A stretch of DNA of 64,000 nucleotides from Streptomyces sp. CC228A (GTDB lineage: Bacteria > Actinomycetota > Actinomycetes > Streptomycetales > Streptomycetaceae): contig NZ_JAJPUI010000008.1 of the NCBI RefSeq assembly GCF_021390935.1, forward strand, positions 248,001-312,000. The letters are read 5' to 3'. Within the stretch, counting starts at the first letter, position 1, and every line of letters starts with the position of its first letter. Shown piece after piece: positions 36,144-43,709 of this stretch. The notes beneath the pieces are model-generated. The model did not search any database. It was given only the letters and a program-made list of their open reading frames with translations, and was not told the origin of the DNA. The translations under genes were made by a program, and so were the position numbers.

Positions 36144-37021
36144 CCACCGGCGCGGACGCCGCGGTCCACGTCGACACGGGCGACGGGGTGCGCCTCGCCG
36201 TGCACGACACGGGCGGCGAGGGGCGACCGGTGGTCGTCCTCCTGCACGGCTGGCCGGTCACCTCCCACCACTGGCGCTTCACGGTGCCCGCACTGGCCGC
36301 CGCGGGCTTCCGGGCGGTCACCGCGGACCTGCGGGGACTCGGCGGCTCCACGGCGGGCGGCGGGCGCTTCGACAAGGAGGCGCTGGCCGGCGACGTCATC
36401 GCCCTCGCGGACCGGCTGGGCGCCGGCCGCTTCGCCGTGGTGGGACACGACTGGGGCGGCACGGTCGGCTACCTCGCCGCGGCCGCCCACCCCTCGCGGA
36501 TCCGCGCCCTCGTCGTGGAGGAGGAGGTCCTGCCGGGTGTCGACGCGCCGCTCCCGCCGCCCGGACGCGACCACTACCCGGACTGGCACGGCCCCTTCAA
36601 CCGCCACCCCGGTCTCGCCGAGACCCTGCTCCCAGGACGTGAGGACGCCTACCACGGCGCGTTCCTCCGCCAGAGCGCGGGCCCCGAACCGCTCGCCGAC
36701 GAGGCGGTACGGGTCTACCTGGACGCCTACCGGCGCCCCGGCGCCCTCGCGGCGGGCCTCGGCTACTACCGCACGGGCCGGGCGGACGCCGCGGCGGTGC
36801 GCGCCCGTGCGGGGAAGCCGCTGCGGACCCCGGTCCTGGCGATCGGCGGGCGGTACGGCATGGGCACGGCCGTGGCGCACAGCCTCCGCACGGTGGCCGC
36901 GCACGTCGAGGACCTCCAGGTCCCGAGCGCGGGACACTACCCGGCCGAGCAGCATCCGCAGACCGTCAACCCGCGGCTCGCCGCCTTCCTGCGGCGGCAC
37001 AGCGGCGCCCGGCAGACGTGA
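36140..37021 (+). CDS. Alpha/beta hydrolase, epoxide-hydrolase/haloalkane-dehalogenase type
   Basis: 293 residues from GTG 36140, overlapping the PhzF stop (GTGA). Oxyanion motif LLHGWPVTSHHW, nucleophile elbow VGHDWGGTVGY with Asp as nucleophile, and C-terminal catalytic His in AGHYPAEQHP. The Asp nucleophile argues for epoxide or haloalkane hydrolysis rather than an esterase. Together with PhzF it may form a small catabolic or detoxification operon under the divergent LysR gene. Confidence 0.9.
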   Translation: MTTGADAAVHVDTGDGVRLAVHDTGGEGRPVVVLLHGWPVTSHHWRFTVPALAAAGFRAVTADLRGLGGSTAGGGRFDKEALAGDVIALADRLGAGRFAVVGHDWGGTVGYLAAAAHPSRIRALVVEEEVLPGVDAPLPPPGRDHYPDWHGPFNRHPGLAETLLPGREDAYHGAFLRQSAGPEPLADEAVRVYLDAYRRPGALAAGLGYYRTGRADAAAVRARAGKPLRTPVLAIGGRYGMGTAVAHSLRTVAAHVEDLQVPSAGHYPAEQHPQTVNPRLAAFLRRHSGARQT

Positions 37022-37038
37022 CCCCCTCGGACGGGTCA
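37019..37038. terminator. Inverted repeat between convergent stops
   Basis: TGACCC-cctcggac-GGGTCA contains the hydrolase stop at one end and, on the other strand, the HATPase stop at the other. The short 6-bp stem makes it a weak candidate for a bidirectional terminator. Confidence 0.3.
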
Positions 37039-37496
37039 CCCGGGGCAGCCCTCACCGGGAGCCCCCGGCGCGGGCGCCGCGGACAGCCGCATCGCGAAGG
37101 TCACCGCGGCCCCCGACGGGCCGCACACGACGGTCAGCCGGTCGCTGACCGTCCGGGCCACCCACAGGCCGCAGCCCCCGCCGGGCCCCGCGCCGGGCGC
37201 CTGCGGGATGGCGTCCTCGGTGAATCCGGGGCCGCGGTCGGTGACCCGGCACTCCAGCTCCGCCGCCGTCCGGCTCAGCACCAGCACGCCCCGGCCGCCG
37301 CCGTGCCGTACGGCGTTGCCCGCCACGGCGTCCACCGCCACCACGAAGTCCCCGCGCCGCGGGCCCTCCAGGCCCGCCAGGGCGGCGCAGCCGTCGGCCA
37401 GCAGACGCAGCCCCGGCAGGTCACCGCCGCCGAACTCCCGGCGCACGAGGACCCGTCGGCGGCATCCGGCACACCACCGGTCCGATCCAGCACCAT
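37036..37496 (-). CDS. Anti-sigma-type ATP-binding (HATPase) protein (frameshifted)
   Basis: ATG 37496 opens VLDRTGGVPDAADG; the frame must change near 37455, where a GGGG run seems to have lost one G, giving ...DGVLVRREFGGGDLPGLRLLADG. The remainder is a HATPase of the RsbW/SpoIIAB type: FVVAVDAVAGNAVRHGGGRG (N-box), CRVTDRGPGFTED (G1) and GCGLWVARTVSDRL (G2). The reconstructed protein is ~152 residues. It starts 4 bases after the MEDS/STAS gene stop, so the two form an operon, consistent with partner switching where the STAS or MEDS protein binds the kinase-like anti-sigma factor. Confidence 0.85.
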
Positions 37497-37500
37497 GCGG

Positions 37501-38394
37501 CTACCTCACCACATCGAGTACGGCCGGATCCGCGCCGAGCCGCCGCAGCAGCAGCGCGTGCCCCGCCGAGCACCGGACCCGCAGCGCGCGGCGCAGCGCC
37601 GGCGCCCGGTCCAGCACCCGGGCGAGCTCCCCGGCGCAGCCCGCTCCCAGGAAGCCGGTCCGCAGCAGGTCCACCGTGGCGGCCGCCCCCGGCTCCCCGC
37701 CCCGGCCCGCCGTGAGCAGGTCCTCCAACGCGGCCGTGAACCGCTCCTGCGTCGCGGTGTCGGCCTCACCGATGACGTACAGCGTGGCGCCGTCCCGCCG
37801 GCACCTCAGCTCGCCCAGCGCGGGCAGCAGGTGCTGCGGGTGCGCCCGGCACATGGCCTCCAGCACCGGCCGGTCGAACCGCCGGCGGTCGTAGGCGCAG
37901 ATCTCGCTGTAGAAGCCGCTGTCGAAGAGGTGCCCGGCCCGCCGCTCGCGGTCCATCATCGCCTCCACGTCCGCCCCCAGGTCCGCGACCCACCCCATGT
38001 CGATGTACGTACGCAGCCCCGCGTACCCCTCGGCCCGGGCCGCCTCCGTCTCCTCGGCGATGCGCTCCCACTGCCGGTCCGCGGTGAACCGCCGCGCCGG
38101 CAGGATGAGTTCCCGCATGCTGCTCGACCGCAGCTGCTCCCGCGCGTACGCGCCCGCGACGAGCGGGCCCGGAGCCTGCTGCAGCCGGGCCCGCAGCTGC
38201 GCGGGCGTCAGGTCGGGAGGGCCGAACACGATGACCTTCTCACCGCGGGTGAGACCGGCCCACACGAACGCCGCCAGGACGTCCCAGCCCGGGGTGCCGC
38301 CGTCGTAGCACAGGAACGCGTGATGGCCCAGCCCCATGTGCTGCACGGGCAGTGTGCCGGGGTGCTGCTCCTCCCCGCCGACGTGCACACTCAT
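37501..38394 (-). CDS. MEDS-domain sensor with C-terminal STAS-like domain
   Basis: 297 residues from ATG 38394 (GGGGGTGGG upstream); a longer in-frame reading to 38439 lacks a ribosome site. The N-terminal MEDS (DcmR-like sensory) part shows GHHAFLCYDGGTPGWDVLAAFVWAGLTRGEKVIVF, ARRFTADRQWERIAEETEAA and FDSGFYSEICAYDRRRFD. The C-terminal ~85 residues, with LRCRRDGATLYVIGEADTATQERFTAAL, look like a STAS anti-sigma-antagonist domain. MEDS proteins are thought to sense hydrocarbon-like ligands; here the output is probably the downstream HATPase. Confidence 0.88.
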   Translation of the reverse strand: MSVHVGGEEQHPGTLPVQHMGLGHHAFLCYDGGTPGWDVLAAFVWAGLTRGEKVIVFGPPDLTPAQLRARLQQAPGPLVAGAYAREQLRSSSMRELILPARRFTADRQWERIAEETEAARAEGYAGLRTYIDMGWVADLGADVEAMMDRERRAGHLFDSGFYSEICAYDRRRFDRPVLEAMCRAHPQHLLPALGELRCRRDGATLYVIGEADTATQERFTAALEDLLTAGRGGEPGAAATVDLLRTGFLGAGCAGELARVLDRAPALRRALRVRCSAGHALLLRRLGADPAVLDVVR

Positions 38395-38639
38395 GTCACC
38401 CACCCCCGAAGAGCCGCATGGTGGGTCCACGGTAGCCACCGGCCGCGGGTGGTCCGGTACGGGGAACGCTGGATGACCGATTCTGCTGTCCCCCGTCCGC
38501 GTGGCTTCGCGCAGATGTACCCCTCATTCACGCCGTCCGGTGCGCCCCCTGAACCGCACGCGCGGGAGCGTGCGCGGCGCGGGAGCGGCGGGCGGCGCGC
38601 ACGGCGCGAGGACCGCACCCCATCCCGCCCCGGGCGCTC

Positions 38640-39073
38640 CGACGCGGGCCGCACGGCAAGCCGTCCTCCGAGACCCGCAGGGAGTCGCCCGAAGCGCGGG
38701 CGGTGCTCGTCGGCTACCCGAGGCGGGTGCCCGCCGATCCCGCGGCCTGCCGCGCGGTGGTCCCCGACGGCACCCAAGAGTCCTTCGCCGACATCCCGGC
38801 CGGCGCGCTCCCGTTCCTGGACCGAGCCCTCCCGGCCCCCCCTCGACATCCGCATGCAAGGCACCGCGCACGCCCACGGCGCCCACTGCGTCGACCCCTA
38901 CGCCGAGACGGGCACCGCGGCGGCCTGCGCCGGCAGGGACCGGGCCCTGGGCGCGCTGCTGGAGAAGTCCCAGGCGACCCTGTTCCACCACACCGTGCCG
39001 TGGCTGCCGCACCCCACCGGGGACGGCCGCGACGACCTGGGCGCACGCCGCCGCCGGCCTGTACGCGCGCTGA
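38640..39073 (+). pseudogene. SGNH/GDSL hydrolase, C-terminal remnant in several frames
   Basis: Pieces of a secreted SGNH lipase/esterase C-terminus appear in three frames: SSETRRESPEARAVLVGYPRRVPADPAACR up to LPFLDRALPA (one frame), then LDIRMQGTAHAHGAHCVDPYAET ... TLFHHTVPWLPHPTGDGRDDLGA (next frame), then HAAAGLYAR and stop. The HPTGDGRD-like block marks the catalytic Asp/His region. There is no N-terminal half and no signal peptide; upstream to 38465 is featureless. Unlike the other frameshifted genes, this one lacks its 5' part, so it is a true remnant. Confidence 0.6.
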
Positions 39074-39221
39074 CCGCCCGGCGCGCGCGAGCCGGACCGC
39101 CCCGCACCGGCCGGTCGGCGTGGTGCGGCCGGTGAAACGCCCTCAAGAGCCGCCCGGGGACCCTACGATGGCCGGTACGGCCCCGTGCCGGGCCGCCGAC
39201 GCACCGCCCTCAGGAGGCCCC

Positions 39222-39748
39222 ATGGCACCCCCGTCGTACGCCGAGAAGTGGCCTCCGAGCTACCCGCCGAAGACCCCGCCGCCCCCGAAGCGGCCCGTGG
39301 AACCGCCGCGGCCCGAACCGGGCGGCGGCGCCGAGGCGGCCGCGGCCATGCGCGTACGGGCCCGCATCGCGAACCGCCGCGCCGGCAACTGGACCTACCC
39401 GGCCGAGCCGTGGGCGGCGGCTCCACCCCGCCCCGGGCCGGCCGGGACGTCCTGGAGAAGCTGCGCGCCTGGGGGTACCGGCTCGCGGACGACCACCCCG
39501 TGGTGGCCCTCACCGTGCGCCTCGTGCAGGAGGCCGCCGCCGACGGGGGCCGCAGGGTGAGCGTGCACCTCGCCGACACCGGCGACGACCGCCAGGCGGC
39601 GGTGATGGTCCTCTCGCACGGCGGCGCGGAGGCCCCCGAGGAAGACGGTGTACTGGCCGAACTCGTCGCCCTGGGCGCGGTGTCGGTCGGCACGGAGAGC
39701 AACCGGGACGACGGCGGGCGCCGCCGCTGGGCGGTCGTCGGGCTGTAG
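39222..39748 (+). CDS. Conserved hypothetical protein (one frameshift)
   Basis: ATG 39222 with AGGAGG five bases upstream. A Pro-rich start (MAPPSYAEKWPPSYPPKTPPPP) is followed by MRVRARIANRRAGNWTYPAEPW; near 39425 the frame changes and continues GRDVLEKLRAWGYRLADDHPVVALTVRLVQEAAADGGRRVSVHLADTGDDRQAAVMVLSHG, ending at 39748. The second part looks like a small HATPase-like or alpha/beta domain, but no family is recognised with confidence. About 175 residues after repair. Possibly an ATP-binding regulatory protein (weak inference). Confidence 0.65.
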
Positions 39749-39853
39749 CCCGCGTGCCGCCGAGGGCACCCGGAAGCCGCTCGGCCCGCCTCCGCTGCAC
39801 GGCGGCCTCGGGGCGGAGCGGGGCGTGTCGCCCCGCTCCGGTACGGTGCCCGC

Positions 39854-40135
39854 ATGAGCGGAGGCCGGCAGCCGGACCTGGACGAGATCGAAGCGTGGTT
39901 CGCCGCAGTGGCCGAGGGGCGGGTGAGCCGCGACGCGGCCGACCGGTGGGCCGCCCGCCGGTACCTTGACGACTCGCACCGGGACGACGGTCGCGGAGCC
40001 GGCGACCTGGCCCGGTGGGCCCTCGGACTCCTGCACGGGATCGACCTGCGGTCCGGCCCCGGCGAGCCGTACCTGCACGACGACGCGCAGGTACGCGGAT
40101 GGCTCGAAGAGCTGCGCCGCCGCCGCGCCGCATGA
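39854..40135 (+). CDS. Small hypothetical protein
   Basis: 93 residues from ATG 39854. Helical, charged: DLDEIEAWFAAVAEGRVSRDAADRWAARRYLDD and LHGIDLRSGPGEPYLHDDAQVRGWLEELRRR. GC3 is coding-like. Resembles small Streptomyces proteins found beside immunity or regulatory genes, but no function is assigned. Confidence 0.7.
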   Translation: MSGGRQPDLDEIEAWFAAVAEGRVSRDAADRWAARRYLDDSHRDDGRGAGDLARWALGLLHGIDLRSGPGEPYLHDDAQVRGWLEELRRRRAA

Positions 40136-40213
40136 CGCGGCCCGGCCACGCGGGGCGAGCCGCCCGCTCCGACTCGGGGCGACGGCCGGGCGGCCCGCAG
40201 CGCCCCGGGTGCG

Positions 40214-41416
40214 TCACCGCCGGGGGACGTCCCTCACGAACACGAGCGCGTCCATGCCCTCCAGATGGGCAGGGTCGAGCGGGGCGTAGCCGAACCACGG
40301 CGACACGCGGGGCACGGGCCGCGCGGCACCGAACGCGGAGGCCAGCCGCCGGGCGTCGACGACGCAGCGCTCCTCCGGCAGTCCGGAGAGGACGCCCTCG
40401 ACGCTCTCCGGCCCCGGCGCGTCGACCCCCCGGTGCCGGATCGTGCCGAGGGCCGTGGGCACGAACGCGTAGTCCGCGCCCAGCCGGGCGCTCACCAGCG
40501 CCCCGGCGCTCCACCACTCGGCGGACCCGCCCCGCATCCCCATCGAGCTCTTCTCCCGCTGGAGATGGGCATTGTGGGCGTGGACGAGTGCCGGCCCCCG
40601 CGCGGCGACGGCGAGCAGGTTCCGCGCCATCATCAGGTCGCGCAGCGCGCACAACCGGGACATCCGGACCGGTGCCGCGTCGGCCATCGCGTGGTGGTAG
40701 CGCAGCAGGCCGGTCGCGGTGCGCCCGTACAGGCGCGCCCGGTCCCAGTCGTCGCGAGGGCCGGCCGCGAGCAGGTGCGGCGTCTGCGCGTCGAGCAGCG
40801 CCACCAGGTCGTCGGCGAGCACCCGCAGCCGGCCCGCCTCGGCCGACTGCCCCGCGGACCGGGCGGGATCCGTCATCGCGGCGGGATCGGTCCACCGGTC
40901 GTCGGGACCGAGCAGGCCGTCCAGCGCCTCCCGGGTGCAGGGCAGCAGATCCGGCTCCACCCGGGCCGCGAGGTGGTCGTACAGCGCGGTGAGGGCCTGC
41001 CGGGGGCTCTCGGCGCCGGTGATCTCCAGCGGCCCGTCGAACCCGGCGAAGCGGACCTGCCCGGAGGCGGGCCGGCCCTCGCTGTACGCGCGCATCCAGC
41101 GCACCAGCTCGCGGTTGGCGGCGGAGGCGCCCCAGCCGTGGCTGAAGCCGCGCTCCATGACCTCGTCGAGGCTGCCCGCGCCGGAGGTGACGTGGTCGTC
41201 CACGACGAGGCCCCGCAGGCAGTCGCTCTCCAACGCGATCGTCCGGTACCCCTCCTGCTCGACGAGCTGCCGGAAGAGCTCGTTGCGCAGGTCGAGCAGG
41301 GCGTCCTCGCCGTGGGTCGGCTCGCCCAGCGCGAGCAGCCGGGGCCGCGACGGCAGCAGCCGCAGGACGGCGGCGGCCTCGACGGCATGGGTGATGTCCG
41401 TGATGTCAGGAGCCAT
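40214..41416 (-). CDS. Erythromycin esterase family protein
   Basis: 400 residues from ATG 41416. Family motifs: LLALGEPTHGEDALLDLRNELFRQLVE (the catalytic His/Glu region), TIALESDCLRG, ERGFSHGWGAS and the C-terminal LVHAHNAHLQREKSSMG. Ere enzymes open macrolide lactones, but many homologues in producers have other or unknown substrates. Divergent from a tandem-HTH MerR regulator; a perfect inverted repeat ends 3 bases before the start codon, so expression is very likely controlled by that regulator. No separate ribosome site is visible, suggesting a leaderless transcript. Confidence 0.9.
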   Translation of the reverse strand: MAPDITDITHAVEAAAVLRLLPSRPRLLALGEPTHGEDALLDLRNELFRQLVEQEGYRTIALESDCLRGLVVDDHVTSGAGSLDEVMERGFSHGWGASAANRELVRWMRAYSEGRPASGQVRFAGFDGPLEITGAESPRQALTALYDHLAARVEPDLLPCTREALDGLLGPDDRWTDPAAMTDPARSAGQSAEAGRLRVLADDLVALLDAQTPHLLAAGPRDDWDRARLYGRTATGLLRYHHAMADAAPVRMSRLCALRDLMMARNLLAVAARGPALVHAHNAHLQREKSSMGMRGGSAEWWSAGALVSARLGADYAFVPTALGTIRHRGVDAPGPESVEGVLSGLPEERCVVDARRLASAFGAARPVPRVSPWFGYAPLDPAHLEGMDALVFVRDVPRR

Positions 41417-41418
41417 GC

Positions 41419-41438
41419 CTTCAACGCTATCGTTGAAG
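41419..41438. promoter_or_regulatory. Operator between erythromycin-esterase-like and MerR genes
   Basis: CTTCAACG-CTAT-CGTTGAAG is a perfect 8-bp inverted repeat. It ends 3 bases from the esterase ATG and 37 bases before the MerR ATG. TATCCT (41462-41467) is a possible -10 for the MerR gene, 7 bases from its start, which would make that transcript leaderless too. Confidence 0.7.
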
Positions 41439-41474
41439 CTTCGGTGGAACCTTTTCGCGGATATCCTCGGCTGT

Positions 41475-42259
41475 ATGGCGCGAAACCTTCAAACCCGTGA
41501 CCGCCTCCGGCCGGTCGACCTGGCGCGCGGGCACGGTCTGTCCACCCAGGCGGTGCGGAACTACGAGGCGGCCGGCATCCTCCCCGCCGCCGACCGCACC
41601 CCGCACGGCTACCGCACCTACACCGCGCTGCACGCGGCGGCGCTTCGCGCGTTCCTCGCCCTGGTGCCCGGCCACGGCCACCGGACGGCAGCCTCCGTCA
41701 TGCGCGCGGTGAACGAGGACGCGGTCGACGGGGCGTACCGCCTGATCGACGAGAGCCACGCCCGGCTGCTCGACGACCGGTCGACCCTCGTGGCCGTGGA
41801 GCGGGCCCTGCACAACCTGGCGCACGCGGAGGCACGGTCCGCCGCCGCGGCGGAACCCGCCGGTCCGCCTCGCCCGGCCGCGGGACCGGCGACTGCTGCG
41901 GCACCCGGCGGGGCCGCACGTTCATCGGGCCGCTGGCGCGGCGCCTCGGCATCCGGCCCGCCACCCTGCGTGCCTGGGAGCGGGCCGGACTGGTGCGCCC
42001 GCGCCGGGACCCGCACACCGGGTACCGCGTCTACGACGAGGCCGACGTCCGGGACGCCCGCCTGGTCCACCAGCTCAGACAGGGCGGCTACCTGCTGGAG
42101 CAGATCGCTCCGCTCGTCGCGCAGGTGCGGTCGGCGGGAGGGCCGGAGCCGCTGCAGGCCGCACTGGACGACTGGCGCGGCCGGCTCACCGCGCGGGGGC
42201 GCGCCATGCTGGCCGGCGCGGCGGAGCTCGACGCGTACCTCCGCACCCGCGGCACCTGA
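41475..42259 (+). CDS. MerR family regulator with two MerR HTH domains, TioE-like (one frameshift)
   Basis: ATG 41475. First HTH: LRPVDLARGHGLSTQAVRNYEAAGILPAADRTPHGYRTY, then a helical spacer. The frame changes near 41895 (one base missing) and a second HTH follows: FIGPLARRLGIRPATLRAWERAGLVRPRRDPHTGYRVYDEADVRDARLVHQLRQGGYLLEQIAPLV, ending at 42259. About 260 residues after repair. Two MerR winged helices in one chain is the TioE-like arrangement. Likely regulates the divergent esterase gene through the CTTCAACG inverted repeat. Confidence 0.85.
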
Positions 42260-42270
42260 CGGCGACCACC

Positions 42271-42421
42271 CGCCGCACGCCCTGCGCCCCTACGGCCGCC
42301 CGCCGCACGCCTGGCGCTCCTGTGGCCACCTCGCTACGCGCCCGCCGCCCCTGTGACCCCTCGCCGCACGCCCGGCGCTCCTGTGGCCACTCGCCGCACG
42401 CCCGGCGCCCCTGCGGCCGCA
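42271..42421. repeat. Five ~30-bp tandem repeats
   Basis: Units starting CGCCGCACGCCCGGCG at 42271, 42301, 42332, 42362 and 42392 are 30-31 bases long; the 4th and 5th are almost identical and the 3rd is the most diverged. No spacers of the CRISPR kind. 42422-42918 is otherwise gene-free, C-rich sequence. Confidence 0.85.
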
Positions 42422-42918
42422 CGCCGGCACGCCGGCACGCCGCCGGCAGGGTGGTCCTCCGCGCCTCGTCGCTGTGCGGCCCGCGCCTCGCTGGTCGCCC
42501 GCTGCGCCTCCGCGGGTGCGGCGCGGTCTCATCCCCGTCGGTCGATCGCCGCGGCCCCGCAGTGTCCCGGCGCGCGTCTTGCGCGGCCCGACCCGTCGTG
42601 CCCGCCCGCGGTCCGACGCTGCGCGCCGCGCCGGGCCCGTGCCCTGAGCCCGGCGGCCACGCGCTCCGCGCTCCGGGCCGCGCGCCACGCGCCGGAGGCC
42701 CGCCGGGCGCACCCGGCGCGCTCCTGAGACCGGCCACCGGCGGTGCCGACGGCTGCACGACGGCCGAACGCCCCGCACCCGCCCGGGGGACCCCTCCGTA
42801 CGCGTACCGGTATGGCGCTCCCCACCCGGGCCCGGAGACGAGTACGCTCACTCATGCGGCACCGTGCGGACGCCGCCGACCATGGGGCCGACATCGTCCG
42901 ACCGACACGGGGGTCCCC

Positions 42919-43587
42919 ATGCTCAGCCGCCTCGCCGCCGCCCTGCTGCCCGCCTTCGGGCACCTCTCGGTGACCGCGGACTACGCTGCCCGCTTCGCCC
43001 CGGGCAGCGTCATCGCCGCCAACCACACCTCGCTCGCGGACCCCGCCGTCGTCCTGGCGGCCCTGCACCGCCTGGGCGTGCGGCCGGTGGTGATGGCCGC
43101 CGCCGGCCTCTGGCGCGTCCCGCTCCTGGGCCGGGCCCTGCGCGGCGGGGAGCACATCCCCGTACACCGCGGAGACCCCCGCGCGCCGCAGGCGCTCGAC
43201 CTGGCCGCCGCGGCCCTGGCGCAGGGCCGTCTGGTGCTGCTGTACGCGGAGGGCGGGCTTCCGCGCCGCACCGGATCCGTGGAGGCCCCGCCCGAAGCCT
43301 TCCGTAGCGGCCTGGCCCGGCTCGTGGAGCGCACCGGAGCGCCCGTCGTGCCGGTGGGGCAGGCCGGTGCGCGGCGGCTGGTCTCGGGCGGCGCCGCGAA
43401 GCAGCTGGCCGGTGCGGTCACCGCCCCGGTCCGCCGGCCGCGCCTGCACGTCCACGTGGGCGCTCCGATCGCGCCGGCGGGGGACTGCGCGGCCCGTACG
43501 GCTCAGGCGCACGGTGCGGTCACGGCCGCGTGGCGGTCGGTCGTCGGCCATCTCGCGGAGTGGCCCGGAGAGCCGCACGCATCTTGA
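42919..43587 (+). CDS. 1-acyl-glycerol-3-phosphate acyltransferase-like (PlsC family)
   Basis: 222 residues from ATG 42919. Catalytic motif VIAANHTSLADPAVV (NHxxxxD), then HIPVHRGDPRAPQA (motif II-like) and VLLYAEGGLPRRTG with the acyl-acceptor-binding glycine, APVVPVGQAGA last. Family members esterify lysophosphatidic acid or, in actinobacteria, other lipid acceptors. Single gene at the membrane surface, between a repeat region and a mannanase gene whose promoter overlaps its stop codon. Confidence 0.85.
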   Translation: MLSRLAAALLPAFGHLSVTADYAARFAPGSVIAANHTSLADPAVVLAALHRLGVRPVVMAAAGLWRVPLLGRALRGGEHIPVHRGDPRAPQALDLAAAALAQGRLVLLYAEGGLPRRTGSVEAPPEAFRSGLARLVERTGAPVVPVGQAGARRLVSGGAAKQLAGAVTAPVRRPRLHVHVGAPIAPAGDCAARTAQAHGAVTAAWRSVVGHLAEWPGEPHAS

Positions 43588-43612
43588 CGTGTACGCGCCG
43601 CCAAGGATCTCA

Positions 43613-43626
43613 TGGGAGCGCTCCCA
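43613..43626. promoter_or_regulatory. CebR-type operator upstream of the mannanase
   Basis: TGGGAGCGCTCCCA is the perfect 14-bp palindrome recognised by CebR, the cello-oligosaccharide-sensing LacI repressor of Streptomyces. TTGACG at 43584-43589 could be the -35, so the box would cover the -10/start region and block transcription until cellobiose or cellotriose binds CebR. Confidence 0.9.
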
Positions 43627-43709
43627 TGCATCGGGTGCCTGGGGGCAGCCGGCGCGCCCTGCGCCGCCACGCCCACCCGGGCCACTCGCCCCCGCATCCT
43701 GGAGCCGCA

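Noticed and set aside
38465..38640. Possible small gene upstream of the SGNH remnant
   Set aside because: Short frames without ribosome site or recognisable sequence; likely remnant or intergenic.
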